NCBI RefSeq assembly: GCF_900215485.1
Contig: NZ_OCMZ01000001.1
Coordinates: forward strand, 1,054,001-1,118,000
From: Nitrosovibrio sp. Nv4
GTDB taxonomy: Bacteria; Pseudomonadota; Gammaproteobacteria; Burkholderiales; Nitrosomonadaceae
DNA length: 64,000 nt
Direction of reading: 5' to 3'
Shown: positions 26,201 through 36,143 of the stretch, piece after piece
How the letters are laid out: each line of letters opens with the position of its first letter
How positions within the stretch are numbered: position 1 is the first letter of the stretch
Made by a program: the position numbers and the translations under genes
Notes under the pieces: generated by a model
Told to the model about the DNA's origin: nothing
The model's input: the letters and a program-made list of their open reading frames with translations, nothing else
Database searches by the model: none

Positions 26201-27091
26201 ATGGCCCTAACCGTTCTTCAGGCCGAGCCGTTTGTCCGCTTGGGGTTTTTTATGGCGGTTCTTGCAGCGATGAGCGTTTGGGAAGCCTTGGCGCCCCGGC
26301 GGCGGCGGGGCTTGTCGCGGCTCAAGCGTTGGCCAGCCAATCTCGGCATGGTGGCGCTGAATACGCTGGTGGTTCGCATACTTTTCCCGACAGCCGCCAT
26401 CGGGGTTGCGTTATCGGCTGAGGAGCGAGGCTGGGGCCTGTTGAACGCTTTTGCTGTTCCGGAATGGATCGCTATCCTGATTGCTGTCCTGGTTCTTGAC
26501 TTGGCCATTTACCTTCAGCATGTATTGTTCCATGCGGTGCCTTGGCTGTGGCGATTGCACAGGATGCATCATGCAGACCTCGATTTCGACGTGACCACCG
26601 GTGTACGTTTCCATCCGATTGAGATCGTGCTATCCATGATCATCAAGCTGATGGTTGTGGCTGCGCTCGGAGCGCCCGCGCTGGCAGTGCTGATATTCGA
26701 GATATTGCTAAATGCCACTTCATTATTCAATCACGGTAACGTTCGCATCCCCCCGCCCCTTGACAGATTCCTGCGCTGGCTGGTGGTGACTCCCGATATG
26801 CACCGCGTCCATCATTCCTGGTACCCCAACGAGACGAATTCAAATTTCGGATTCAATCTGCCGTGGTGGGACCGGCTGCTGGGAACTTATCAAGATCAGC
26901 CGCGTGATGGCCACGAGGGCATGACAATTGGCATAAACCTCTTCCGTGACCCGGCTTGGGAGCGGCTTGATCGGATGCTGATTCAGCCTTTCATTGGCCC
27001 TGCCGATAGTTATCCTATCAACATGCGCGAGACAAAGGATGGGTCATCCGTCAGCGGGGCTTTGGAAAAGGGCAAGGAGGAGCGGAATTAA
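26201..27091 (+). CDS. Sterol desaturase / fatty acid hydroxylase family membrane protein
   Basis: This 296-residue integral membrane protein has several hydrophobic segments. It carries the histidine clusters that bind a di-iron centre in this superfamily: HVLFH near residue 107, HRMHH near 120 and HRVHH near 205. Such enzymes insert hydroxyl groups or double bonds into sterols, carotenoids or fatty acids; the actual substrate cannot be read from sequence. It follows lpdA after about 145 bases and precedes the REP-like inverted repeat, which may end this plus-strand block. Confidence 0.88.
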   Translation: MALTVLQAEPFVRLGFFMAVLAAMSVWEALAPRRRRGLSRLKRWPANLGMVALNTLVVRILFPTAAIGVALSAEERGWGLLNAFAVPEWIAILIAVLVLDLAIYLQHVLFHAVPWLWRLHRMHHADLDFDVTTGVRFHPIEIVLSMIIKLMVVAALGAPALAVLIFEILLNATSLFNHGNVRIPPPLDRFLRWLVVTPDMHRVHHSWYPNETNSNFGFNLPWWDRLLGTYQDQPRDGHEGMTIGINLFRDPAWERLDRMLIQPFIGPADSYPINMRETKDGSSVSGALEKGKEERN

Positions 27092-27124
27092 GACCAGGGG
27101 TTGAGTTTGGCGCTTCTGTTTGGC

Positions 27125-27207
27125 AAAAATAGGGTCAGACACGATTACCATAGTCCACTCTCTAGTGGGAAGCCGCGTCAACGATAGTCGTGTCTGACCC
27201 CATTTTT
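27125..27207. repeat. REP-like inverted repeat element
   Basis: The arm AAAAATAGGGTCAGACACGA (from 27125) is repeated in inverted form up to 27207, where the reverse complement reads AAAAATGGGGTCAGACACGA. The arms differ at one position over about 20 bases and flank about 40 bases containing a CCAC...GTGG mini-hairpin. The GGGGTCAGAC core with flanking A-runs resembles repeats mobilised by REP-associated tyrosine transposases (RAYT). No transposase lies nearby, so it would be a non-autonomous copy. Confidence 0.65.
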
Positions 27208-27300
27208 GTTCATTTTTGTTTTTGTAATGGTCAGTAAAGAACTTGATCCACTACCTCTCGTATGCTCAGATTCCCGTTCCGGTTGCGCAGGCTTCATGTT

Positions 27301-27915
27301 TTATCGGTATTTATGATAGAAATCCAGCACGCGCGGCACATAAGCTCTGGTCTCCTGAAATGGCGGAATCTGGTTTCCATATTTGACGACGCTATTTTCG
27401 CCGGCATTGTAAGCAGCCAGCATGAGGCTCATGTCGCCATTAAACATCTTCAACAGGTGACTCAGATATCTCGCGCCACCATGAAGATTTTGTACGGGAT
27501 CGAACCGGTCGGTCACACCGTATCGCTGTGCAGTTTCAGGCATTAACTGCATCAGCCCCGCCGCGCCCTTTTTTGAAACCGCTTTGGGGTTATAAGCCGA
27601 CTCCACAAGGACTACGGCATGTATCAGCGCGCTTTCCAGGCCATAGGTCCGGGCAATCTCTTCGACTACGGCCCCATACTGAACTTTAACCGGCTGCCGG
27701 GGCGGCGCGCCGAGTGGAGTGGTCATCACTTTCTTTACAACGGTGCCACCGGCTGCTGTAAAAGGGACGTAACGGCTATCGGTGGGAACGTTGGAAAAAT
27801 GTACAACGCCATTTTCGTCGGTAAACCAGTAGATGACCTCCGCGCGGGCCGGCTGTGCCAGACCCCATGTCAGCAAAGCCATAAATGTGAATGCATGCGG
27901 CGCTAAGAATTTCAT
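27301..27915 (-). CDS. Lytic murein transglycosylase (DUF4124 plus SLT domain)
   Basis: This 204-residue exported protein has a signal peptide ending ARAEV. A short DUF4124-type region follows (YWFTDENGVVHFSNVPTD). The C-terminal soluble-lytic-transglycosylase domain has the catalytic Glu in AVVLVESAYNPKAVSKKGA and the conserved GLMQLMPETAQRYG and AAYNAGE. It cleaves peptidoglycan glycan strands in the periplasm. It is transcribed toward the REP-like repeat. About 180 bases without other genes separate it from rsmA. Confidence 0.92.
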   Translation of the reverse strand: MKFLAPHAFTFMALLTWGLAQPARAEVIYWFTDENGVVHFSNVPTDSRYVPFTAAGGTVVKKVMTTPLGAPPRQPVKVQYGAVVEEIARTYGLESALIHAVVLVESAYNPKAVSKKGAAGLMQLMPETAQRYGVTDRFDPVQNLHGGARYLSHLLKMFNGDMSLMLAAYNAGENSVVKYGNQIPPFQETRAYVPRVLDFYHKYR

Positions 27916-28092
27916 GACATGTCCGACGAAGCTTTCTTCCGTTTTTCAGTCGCTTTGGTCGCATTATACTAATGCTTATGGCGGCGTATTAAGTCAATAA
28001 ACGGCTATTTGGGTGCCTGATATCTCAATGGGAGGTGGAAATTATTCCTGCTGAACTACTACGGCCAGGTTTTGTTGCACCATACAAAGCTA

Positions 28093-28860
28093 TCATCCGC
28101 TCAAACGGTTTGCCGCCGCCACAAACTGAGCCACCGATAAATTTTCCGCACGCTGGTTTGGGTCAATCTTCAACGCGGTGTAATCCTCCGGCTTGAGATA
28201 ACTGCGTAGCGTGTTGCGCAGGGTTTTACGCCGCTGCGAGAACGCTGCGGAAACGATATTCGCAAATACCTTTTCCTTGCTGGCTTCCATGAGCCGCTCC
28301 CTGCGCGGGTTCATACGGACAATGGCCGACTCTACCTTTGGCGCGGGCTGAAAGCATTCGGGCGGGACAATGAAGAGTTGTTCCATTTCGAACCGATATT
28401 GCAGCATGACTGAAAGCCGCCCGTAATCAGGTGTGGAGGACGGGGCAACCATCCGCGCTACCACTTCCTTTTGCAGCATGAAATGCATGTCGCGGATGCT
28501 GTCCACGAACCGGCTTAAATAAAACAGGATAGGCGTGGAAATATTGTAGGGCAGGTTGCCAACCACCCGAAGATTGTGTCCTAGTGCCGCGAAGTCAAAT
28601 TCCAGCGCGTCGCCCTGATGTATTGTCAGATTTTTTTCAGCAAATTCCCTGCGCAAGCGTTCGACGATGTCGCGGTCAATTTCCACCACGTGCAGGTGAT
28701 CAAGCGCCTGCAGCAAGGGCCGCGTCAACGCGCCCAGCCCCGGTCCTATTTCCACCAGAAGGTCGCCTTTGCAGGGATGGATAGCGCGGATGATGTCCAT
28801 CACGACATGGGGATCAACCAGAAAATTCTGACCGAAACGTTTGCGGGGAATGTGGGGCAT
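28093..28860 (-). CDS. rsmA: 16S rRNA (adenine(1518)-N6/adenine(1519)-N6)-dimethyltransferase
   Basis: This 255-residue methyltransferase (KsgA) dimethylates two adjacent adenines near the 16S 3' end. It shows the opening motif HIPRKRFGQNFLVD, the SAM-binding VEIGPGLGALT and the catalytic NLPYNISTPIL. The C-terminal substrate domain ends with ENLSVAQFVAAAN. It sits downstream of pdxA in the conserved lptD-surA-pdxA-rsmA order. The 222 bases between pdxA and rsmA show nothing recognisable. Confidence 0.95.
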   Translation of the reverse strand: MPHIPRKRFGQNFLVDPHVVMDIIRAIHPCKGDLLVEIGPGLGALTRPLLQALDHLHVVEIDRDIVERLRREFAEKNLTIHQGDALEFDFAALGHNLRVVGNLPYNISTPILFYLSRFVDSIRDMHFMLQKEVVARMVAPSSTPDYGRLSVMLQYRFEMEQLFIVPPECFQPAPKVESAIVRMNPRRERLMEASKEKVFANIVSAAFSQRRKTLRNTLRSYLKPEDYTALKIDPNQRAENLSVAQFVAAANRLSG

Positions 28861-29082
28861 GGGCGAGCCGATAAAGCCGATAATTGCCGCTACGGAATGC
28901 CGGATTGTACTCCGCGGCTTACACCGATTCTCTGTTACCTTGTTCAGCGAACAAACGGTACCATGTCATGCCGGCGAAAGCTGGTAGCCAATGGCTAAGC
29001 ATATTCATTGTCTGGACTGGATTCCGGGTCGAATGAAGAAATCCATAGTATTTCTCGCTGGATAAATCGGGAAATAGAAAAT

Positions 29083-30063
29083 CTACCGCTGATTTCCGGC
29101 CAGTATCACCGCCATCTCAATTGCGGCCATCAAGCTGCCGTGATCGGCCCGACCGGTCCCGGCCAACTCGAGGGCAGTGCCGTGATCTACTGAAGTACGA
29201 ATAACAGGCAGCCCCAACGTTACGTTGACAGCCGCGCCAAAGCTGGCATGTTTCAATACCGGCAGTCCCTGGTCATGGTACATGGCGAATATACAATCAT
29301 AGTCCTTCAGCTTCGATGGATTAAACAGGGTATCGGCCGGCAGTGGGCCAATCAGATCCATGCCTTCGGCGCGCAGTTTATCGAGCGAAGGAATGATGGT
29401 ATCGATCTCTTCTCTGCCAAGGTGGCCTGACTCGCCCGCGTGGGGGTTTAACCCGGCCACGACGATACGGGGCCCAGGAATGGCAAAGTACGTGATCAGG
29501 TCATGCTGAATGATGCGCAGCTTCCTTTCCAGCGTTTCACGCGTAATAGCCGACGCCACATCCTTGAGTGGCAGGTGGGTGGTGGCAAGTGTCACTCGCA
29601 TGCCGCCGCCCACGAGCATCATTACCGCTTCGCTGTTTGTAAGTTGCGCCAGGTATTCCGTGTGGCCGGTGAAGGCGATGCCGCCGTCGTTGATGATGCC
29701 TTTATGCACCGGTGCGGTAACCATGGCGTCGAATTCGCCATCGCTGCAACCCTCAACGGCGCGTTCCAACGTCTTCAGGACATAAGGGGCATTGGCTGTA
29801 TCCAGTTTTCCAGGGATGGCAGATTGAGCGAGGGGTAGGTGCAACACTTGCAGGCCGCCCTTTTCGTGCTCAACTACAGTAGCAAGAGGGGAATAGTCGG
29901 CTATTTTCAGCGGAAGCCGCAATAGACTCGCCCGTTCTCGCAGCAATTCGCGGTCGGCGATGACAATCAGCCTGCATGGCAGCTCCAGTTGGGCGATCTG
30001 CACACATAAGTCGGGTCCAATTCCCGCAGGCTCTCCCGCGGTGAGGGCAATCAGCGGCTGCAT
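29083..30063 (-). CDS. pdxA: 4-hydroxythreonine-4-phosphate dehydrogenase
   Basis: This enzyme of about 326 residues oxidises 4-phosphohydroxy-L-threonine in pyridoxal phosphate synthesis. The family start PLIALTAGEPAGIGPDL, the GHTEYLAQLT segment, the metal-binding His residues (ATTHLPLKDV, YHDQGLPVLKH) and SVDHGTALELAGTG are all present. The frame opens with a TTG at 30075; the ATG at 30063 is more likely. It lies about 80 bases downstream of surA in the same direction. Confidence 0.94.
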   Translation of the reverse strand: MQPLIALTAGEPAGIGPDLCVQIAQLELPCRLIVIADRELLRERASLLRLPLKIADYSPLATVVEHEKGGLQVLHLPLAQSAIPGKLDTANAPYVLKTLERAVEGCSDGEFDAMVTAPVHKGIINDGGIAFTGHTEYLAQLTNSEAVMMLVGGGMRVTLATTHLPLKDVASAITRETLERKLRIIQHDLITYFAIPGPRIVVAGLNPHAGESGHLGREEIDTIIPSLDKLRAEGMDLIGPLPADTLFNPSKLKDYDCIFAMYHDQGLPVLKHASFGAAVNVTLGLPVIRTSVDHGTALELAGTGRADHGSLMAAIEMAVILAGNQR

Positions 30064-30144
30064 GGGTTTTTGCAACTTTCAGACATTATGAACTCGAATG
30101 GCCCGGGGCCGGTGTCCGAAATTGCATTCGGCAATTTACCGATC

Positions 30145-31488
30145 CTAACCTTCCTCCAGCCTGTATTCGACGTAAGCGCGGTCACGCAGCCGTTGGAGCC
30201 ATTCCTGAAAAGCCGCATCCGCTTTGCGCGCACGTATCGCCTGACGGGCGGATTGGCGCTGCCGCTCCTGGCTTACATCCTGGGAACGGCGCTCGACAAC
30301 CTGAATCAGGTGCCAGCCAAAAGGAGACTGAACGGGCTGGCTGATTTGGCCGGGTTCAAGCGCATTCATTGCCTGCTCGAACTCAGGTACGGTGTCGCCA
30401 GGCGAGACCCAGCCGAGGTCGCCACCTTGTGGCGCGGTGGCATCTTCAGAATGGGTTTTCGCCAGCTCTTCAAACTTGCCGCCGTTCTCCAAGCGCTCTT
30501 TCAGGTCCGTTATGCGCCGCTTTGCATCGACTTCGGACGTAAGCTCACTGATTTTTATAAGGATATGACGAGCATGGGTTTGATCCACCATTGTTACAGC
30601 ACCGTTTTGATTGCGGCGATCGATCAGCTTGAGAATATGAAAACCGTTCGGGCCCGAAATTACCGGCGTCAACTCGCCCTTTTTCATCGGAACCAATACT
30701 TCGGCGAACTTCTTTGTTAGTTGAGCAGCGGGTCGCCAATCAAGCAAGCCGCCTTCTGTCGCGTCCGGCGAATCGGAAAATTCCGCCGCTACCTGGGCAA
30801 ACTCAGCGCCCTCTTTTAGCTGCGCCAGAGCGGTTTCAGCTCGCTGCCGTCTGGCTTCGCTTTGCGAAGCATCGGCTCCCTCTGGCACCTGTACCAGAAT
30901 GTGGGCAATACGATATTCGTCATCGTTATTACCGCCTGAGGAACCCTGTGCCTCGAGATAATTATCGACCTCTCCCTCCGTCACACTTACCCGGTTGCTT
31001 ACCTCGCGTTCTTTCAGCCGTACCAGAATGATTTCATCGCGAATCTCGTCCCGGAATTTATTGAAGCTGATCCCATCCTGCTCAAGCGCATTATAAAACT
31101 CCTGCATCGACATTTTGTTTTCCTGAGCGATGCGGCGCAAAGTTTGATCGAGCTCTGAATCGCTTACTGTCAAGCCCGTTTCTTTCGCGAGTTGCAGCTG
31201 GACCCGATTAACGATAATACGCTCCAATAACTGTTTTTCCAGTACCGGCGGCGGCGGGGGCTGCACTCCCTGTTTCTCCAATTGTTTAAGGGTGGCTCTA
31301 AGCACTTCATTCAACTCGTGACGCGTCACCACATTCTCATTCACAACCGCGACAATATGATCTATTGTCTGAATACGGTCGTAATGATCGGGTTCCTGTG
31401 CAACCGCAATGCCGGCGGTCAGCAATGCCGGCAGAATAAGGGAAACAAGGGAACGTAACGAAAATTTCGTACCCATGTAAATAAGCAT
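30145..31488 (-). CDS. surA: Periplasmic chaperone and peptidyl-prolyl isomerase SurA
   Basis: This 447-residue periplasmic chaperone escorts outer-membrane proteins such as LptD to the assembly machinery. It has a signal peptide ending AVAQ, an N-terminal chaperone domain ([16 protein letters not shown]) and two parvulin domains. The first starts at [13 protein letters not shown] and the second at [12 protein letters not shown]. Each ends in the usual [11 protein letters not shown] or [11 protein letters not shown] motif. A second ATG four codons in is an equally good start. It lies 66 bases downstream of lptD, whose product is its client. Confidence 0.95.
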   Translation of the reverse strand: MLIYMGTKFSLRSLVSLILPALLTAGIAVAQEPDHYDRIQTIDHIVAVVNENVVTRHELNEVLRATLKQLEKQGVQPPPPPVLEKQLLERIIVNRVQLQLAKETGLTVSDSELDQTLRRIAQENKMSMQEFYNALEQDGISFNKFRDEIRDEIILVRLKEREVSNRVSVTEGEVDNYLEAQGSSGGNNDDEYRIAHILVQVPEGADASQSEARRQRAETALAQLKEGAEFAQVAAEFSDSPDATEGGLLDWRPAAQLTKKFAEVLVPMKKGELTPVISGPNGFHILKLIDRRNQNGAVTMVDQTHARHILIKISELTSEVDAKRRITDLKERLENGGKFEELAKTHSEDATAPQGGDLGWVSPGDTVPEFEQAMNALEPGQISQPVQSPFGWHLIQVVERRSQDVSQERQRQSARQAIRARKADAAFQEWLQRLRDRAYVEYRLEEG

Positions 31489-31554
31489 TATCAGAAGTTG
31501 CAGAGGAGCGAAATGATGTGATTCAAGCGAAGAGTGACAGTTTGCGATTCCCGT

Positions 31555-34401
31555 TTACGGCCCTTCTATTATGCCGCTTCCCTGGCTGCCGGTTCTCACA
31601 TACCCGGGAATGCTGCGTTGCAGCGCGGTTAGGGGATTTGAGCCGATTTGCATCAAGCCGTTCAATTCAAGTTGCAAAAAAGCGGCCGTCGTTGTTCTCT
31701 GAGTGGCAAGGGTTAGATGCTGGAGTACGAACCGCAACGACCAGCAGCAGGCATTATACTCAAGTCCTGCCAGCCCTTCCAGAATTCTCTGATCCTGTAG
31801 CGAGTAGTTCAGGCGGGCAACGGTTTGCCACCTTTCCGACCATCGCCATTGGGTTGAGGCATCGACCTGGTGCAGCACATCACGGGTAAAGCGGTAGCCA
31901 AAATTTATTACCCTGCCAGGCTCGGGGCGATAGCTCAAGCCGGAACGCACCACATCGGCGACGAATCGACTCTGATCGAACTGAACGCTGGAATCAGTGC
32001 TGATCGTCGGCGTGAGAAATCCCGTCACTGCGGCGACAAGGTCCGGCCTGCGGTCAATGGTTCCCGGTGCATTCAATGTTATACGCCGATCGATGAGGCT
32101 TAACTGCTGGCCAACGGCCACACGCAAGCGTTCTTTTCCGGTACCGGGTTCTATGAGGCGCGAAGTAAGGGCGAAGGTAACCTGATTCGCGTCATTGATG
32201 CGGTCACTGCCGCTGAAACGGTTTTCAGTCAACATCTGGGCAAAACTGAAGTCAGTCCTGGAAGAGTCAAAATTTGGCAGGTGCCCCTGTTCACGGAATG
32301 GCACGTAAACATAGAAGAGTCGTGGCTCAAGGGTCTGCGTGAATCGTTCTCCGCGAAATGAGATATCGCGGTCAAAAGCGACGCCGCTGTCCACGCTGAA
32401 CATCGGCACGGTACGGTGAGGGCTTTCATCCGGTGTGGTCGTGGTGGCGTCCAGATTGTAACGGGTATGATGTACACCCACTTTTGGCGTGATATAGCCA
32501 AACGCGTTACGAAGAGGATAGCTCAAGCTGGGAAAGATCACTGCGCGATGGCCGTTCACAAGAGTGGGATGAGAGAAATTCGACCAACTCCCGATAAGAT
32601 TCAGTTCTGCACCCAAAATGTCCGGTTTGGTTGCGTTGAAAGAAACCTGCGGGAGACGCTTATAAGGGGCGACAACGGAGGCAAGCGGATCCTGAATGGT
32701 CTGGAAGCTCTGCACGAGCGAACTTACATGCAACGTGCCGTCGTCCCCAAGGGCGCGATTGTAGGACACCAGACCCTGCTGCAACAGGTTGGTTCTGGAG
32801 GTAAGATTCAGACTGTTGCCGAGATCGCGGAAATAAGCATCATCGGAAACCCTGTTATAGTCAAGACGGGTAGACAAGCCGTTGCCAAAATTATAATTGT
32901 GCCAAAACGTCGTGCGCCAACGGCTTCGCTCGGTATCCAGGTCTTTCGGCAATATATCGGCCAGCAACGTCCCGCTCGAGCGTTCGCCCATATAGCGAAA
33001 TTCGTTGTTAAACTGGACGCCTCGCCTCGACATCATGCGCGCCGAGAATGTAGCGTCATAATTGGGCGCGATATTCCAGTAAAAGGGCACAGTCAATTCG
33101 AGCCCGGTCCGGGCGTTGGTGCCATACGTGGGGGCCAGCAAGCCGGACTTGCGTTTTCCACTGTATGAGAAATTCATCCACGGGGTATACAGGATCGGCA
33201 CATCCTTGAATGTGAGCTTAACCTTTCGGGCAGTGCCCGCTTTATCCTCGTTGTCGAGTTTCAAGTCGGACACCTGCAGGTACCAGTCGTTATCTCCGGC
33301 GGGGCATGTGGTATAAGTTGCCTGCTTAAGCCGATACTGGTTCTCACCTTCGAATAGCAGCGTATCGGCATAGCCTCGGCTGCTTGCATCCTTCAAACGA
33401 TAGTTGGGGCTGGTCAGCTCTCCGGTTTTGCTTAACAGATTGAATTTGAGCTTGGAACCCTCCAGTATGTCTCCGCGTTGTTCAACACGGACGCCTCCTT
33501 CGGCCTCCGCTTCGTCGGTATCCTGATAATATTTCAACCGGTCGGCGGAAATAAATTGCTCGCCGGTGGACAACTCGGCGTTGCCTATTGCCTCGATTTC
33601 CTTTTCAGGGTGCCCTTGCAAGCGCTCGGCTGCAATGAATACAGGTTTGGTTTTTTTTGTTTCTGTCTCTACGTCGGGCATTGCCGCCTTGATTCCAGTT
33701 TCGGGCTCTGCCTCGCCACCGAGACGGAGCCTTTCTTCGCTCTCCTGCGCCAGATGTCCACGAATGTGCTCAGCCTCAGCGAATCCGGGTCTGCTCCTAT
33801 CTGCCTCGGCGCCGGCGCTGGGCGCTGCCATTCTGCTTGTCGCTGTGGCGGGCGAGGTTGCTACGCCGGTGGGGACGGTCCGCTCGCGGCGCAGACTGGC
33901 TTCATCTTCTTGCGCGGCATGCCCCGTTATGCGCTCAACTCCGGTAAGTTTGGGCTGGTTTTCCCGGTTTTCCGGCTCGACAGGGGAAGTAGCCAAGGCG
34001 GGCTCATCTTTCGCTGGCGATCGGGTATAGTTTTGCCCGGATCGCAGATCCTCCGGTGCTTCCGCCGCTTCCGGCGCATGGTCCGGTCGTTCAATGGAAG
34101 CCTTGCCTGCGACTCCCGGGTCATCGGTTTTCTGGCGAGATTTCTTTTGATCTGCTGAAATAGTATGATCACGCCGCAGTTCAGTTTCGCCATTGGCTCC
34201 CGTTTCATACTCATGGTGGCCCTTTATGCGCTCGGTGTCGATAAGCACAGGTTTATTGCTATCAATTTCCGGCTGTGACGGCGGCGCTACACGTTCGTAT
34301 TTATTTTTCGAGGCAGGTGATGGTGTGTCGGCGCGCGCATTATATGCAAGGCAAAATATAAAAACAGACCAGCAGATAGGTCGGGAAAAGCGCGATTTCA
34401 T
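31555..34401 (-). CDS. lptD: LPS-assembly protein LptD with expanded, repeated N-terminus
   Basis: This 948-residue protein forms the outer-membrane barrel that inserts lipopolysaccharide, with LptE. It has a signal peptide (cleavage near ARA at 24), a periplasmic OstA/LptA-like domain starting near residue 253, and a large C-terminal beta barrel. The stretch between the signal peptide and residue 250 is unusual. It is Glu/Arg/Ala-rich and contains three extra imperfect copies of the motif that normally begins the OstA domain: ERIKGH (57), ERITGH (156) and EHIRGH (211), before the real ERLQGH (259). Betaproteobacterial LptD proteins usually have this entry motif once. Confidence 0.95.
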   Translation of the reverse strand: MKSRFSRPICWSVFIFCLAYNARADTPSPASKNKYERVAPPSQPEIDSNKPVLIDTERIKGHHEYETGANGETELRRDHTISADQKKSRQKTDDPGVAGKASIERPDHAPEAAEAPEDLRSGQNYTRSPAKDEPALATSPVEPENRENQPKLTGVERITGHAAQEDEASLRRERTVPTGVATSPATATSRMAAPSAGAEADRSRPGFAEAEHIRGHLAQESEERLRLGGEAEPETGIKAAMPDVETETKKTKPVFIAAERLQGHPEKEIEAIGNAELSTGEQFISADRLKYYQDTDEAEAEGGVRVEQRGDILEGSKLKFNLLSKTGELTSPNYRLKDASSRGYADTLLFEGENQYRLKQATYTTCPAGDNDWYLQVSDLKLDNEDKAGTARKVKLTFKDVPILYTPWMNFSYSGKRKSGLLAPTYGTNARTGLELTVPFYWNIAPNYDATFSARMMSRRGVQFNNEFRYMGERSSGTLLADILPKDLDTERSRWRTTFWHNYNFGNGLSTRLDYNRVSDDAYFRDLGNSLNLTSRTNLLQQGLVSYNRALGDDGTLHVSSLVQSFQTIQDPLASVVAPYKRLPQVSFNATKPDILGAELNLIGSWSNFSHPTLVNGHRAVIFPSLSYPLRNAFGYITPKVGVHHTRYNLDATTTTPDESPHRTVPMFSVDSGVAFDRDISFRGERFTQTLEPRLFYVYVPFREQGHLPNFDSSRTDFSFAQMLTENRFSGSDRINDANQVTFALTSRLIEPGTGKERLRVAVGQQLSLIDRRITLNAPGTIDRRPDLVAAVTGFLTPTISTDSSVQFDQSRFVADVVRSGLSYRPEPGRVINFGYRFTRDVLHQVDASTQWRWSERWQTVARLNYSLQDQRILEGLAGLEYNACCWSLRFVLQHLTLATQRTTTAAFLQLELNGLMQIGSNPLTALQRSIPGYVRTGSQGSGIIEGP

Positions 34402-34724
34402 GTAAGGGTATTCAGCCCGAAAAGGACATCATCAGCATACGGATGAGCTGTCTTCTTCAGATTTATCAGTCTCGAATCACAGGTGTTGAAGCGTGGAGGC
34501 ACATAGCGTATTTGAGCTAGGCTGGTGGAAATCAGGAGGACCTTGCATTGAGCCAGCTGCTCGGTTGGCCTTGATGGTGAATTAACTGAGAACAAAAGCC
34601 GTAAGTGTAACAAAAAACGGAAGACAAACTATGCATGGGCTGCGTGCAGCTACGAGAGCGTATACTGTACACGGCCAGAATGCATCGCGGCGCGCAATAT
34701 CACTTCAAATTCAGGTACCAGGCT
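34402..34724. other. Divergent intergenic region between lptD and mpl
   Basis: These 323 bases must hold the divergent promoters of lptD and mpl. I see no credible gene: the minus-strand frame at 34398-34613 has no family resemblance. The plus-strand frame upstream of the mpl TTG, from 34635, is not Mpl sequence. Confidence 0.45.
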
Positions 34725-36128
34725 TTGCATATCCATATTCTCGGTATTTGTGGCACCTTCATGGGCGGTATCGCCGCAATCGCGCGAGAAGCCGGTCATA
34801 AGGTTACCGGCTGCGACGCCGCCGTGTATCCACCCATGAGCACTCAGCTGAATTCCCAGGGGATTGAGTTGATTGAAGGATTTTCCCCGGAACAAGTCAG
34901 ACTGAACCCCGATCTGTTTGTAATCGGTAATGTGGTGGCGCGTGGCAACCCGCTCATGGAGGAGATTCTCAACCGTAACCTTTCCTATGTATCCGGCCCG
35001 CAGTGGCTCTCGGAGAACGTCTTGCACGACAAATGGGTTCTGGCTGTCGCAGGTACTCACGGCAAGACAAGCACGAGTTCGATGCTGGCATGGATACTCG
35101 AATACGCAGGAATGGAACCGGGATTCCTCATTGGTGGCATACCCGGCAACTTCGGGGTCTCAGCCCGACTGGGCGGTTCAGGTTTTTTTGTCATCGAAGC
35201 GGACGAATATGACACGGCTTTTTTTGACAAGCGTTCCAAGTTTGTCCATTTTCATCCGAGAACGGCGATACTGAACAACCTGGAATTTGATCACGCCGAT
35301 ATCTTCGCTGATCTTGCCGCAATTGAGCAGCAGTTCCACTATTTCGTACGCATAATTCCCGGTAATGGTCTTATCATCTCCAACGGACAGGAAGAGAGTC
35401 TGGAACGAGTGTTGACCAAGGGGTGCTGGACACCTGTGGAAAGGCTAGGAGTGGCGAACGGTTGGCAGGCCAGCGTGCTGGCGGACGGACAAACCGAAAT
35501 TTCTTTCAGGGGTGATTCTCAGGCCGCCCTTGACTGGGAATTGCTGGGAAAACACAATCGAATGAACGCCCTCGCTGCCCTGGCTGCCGCCCGTCATGCC
35601 GGCGTGCCGGTGATGACGGCCGTTGCCGCGCTGAGACAATTCAAGAACGTCAAGCGTCGCATGGAAGTGCGCGGTGTGGTCAGCGACGTTACAGTGTATG
35701 ACGATTTTGCTCATCACCCAACTGCGATCCGGACAACTCTGGACGGCTTGCGCGATAAAGTGAAGAACGCGCGCATCATCGCTGTGTTGGAACCTCGTTC
35801 CAACACCATGAAGATGGGTATATGGAAAGACAGTTTGGCAAGTAGTCTGGCAGAAGCGGACTTGGTGTTCTGCTATACCGCCAACCTGGGCTGGGATGTG
35901 AAAGAGGCAGTGGTTTCCCTTGGCACAAGAGCAGCGACTTATGACAACCTGGAGTCGTTAATCGAAGCTGTCGCAACCACTGTTCAGTCCGGCGACCACG
36001 TACTCATCATGAGCAATGGCGGCTTCGGCTGCATTCATGAAAAGCTGCTCGGGTTAATGGAGGCAACGGACGCAATGGATACATTGGGCGCTGCCGGAAC
36101 GATGGGCCAAGCCGGTGCAAAGCGGTGA
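34725..36128 (+). CDS. mpl: UDP-N-acetylmuramate:L-alanyl-gamma-D-glutamyl-meso-diaminopimelate ligase
   Basis: This enzyme of about 467 residues recycles murein tripeptide by joining it to UDP-MurNAc. It is a Mur-ligase family protein with the start HIHILGICGTFMGGIA, the ATP-binding VAGTHGKTSTSSML, the EADEYDTAFFDKRSKF motif and DDFAHHPTAIRTTL. The open frame begins at 34635, but Mpl proteins start at the HIHILG strand. The codon there is a TTG at 34725 with AGG upstream, so a TTG start is proposed. The stop is 15 bases from the convergent DUF3617 gene. Confidence 0.93.
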   Translation: MHIHILGICGTFMGGIAAIAREAGHKVTGCDAAVYPPMSTQLNSQGIELIEGFSPEQVRLNPDLFVIGNVVARGNPLMEEILNRNLSYVSGPQWLSENVLHDKWVLAVAGTHGKTSTSSMLAWILEYAGMEPGFLIGGIPGNFGVSARLGGSGFFVIEADEYDTAFFDKRSKFVHFHPRTAILNNLEFDHADIFADLAAIEQQFHYFVRIIPGNGLIISNGQEESLERVLTKGCWTPVERLGVANGWQASVLADGQTEISFRGDSQAALDWELLGKHNRMNALAALAAARHAGVPVMTAVAALRQFKNVKRRMEVRGVVSDVTVYDDFAHHPTAIRTTLDGLRDKVKNARIIAVLEPRSNTMKMGIWKDSLASSLAEADLVFCYTANLGWDVKEAVVSLGTRAATYDNLESLIEAVATTVQSGDHVLIMSNGGFGCIHEKLLGLMEATDAMDTLGAAGTMGQAGAKR

Positions 36129-36143
36129 GCCGAATGGGAAAAA

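Noticed and set aside
32416-33168. 250-codon plus-strand frame opposite lptD
   Set aside because: It is the shadow of the lptD coding strand; the lptD barrel reading is clearly the real one.
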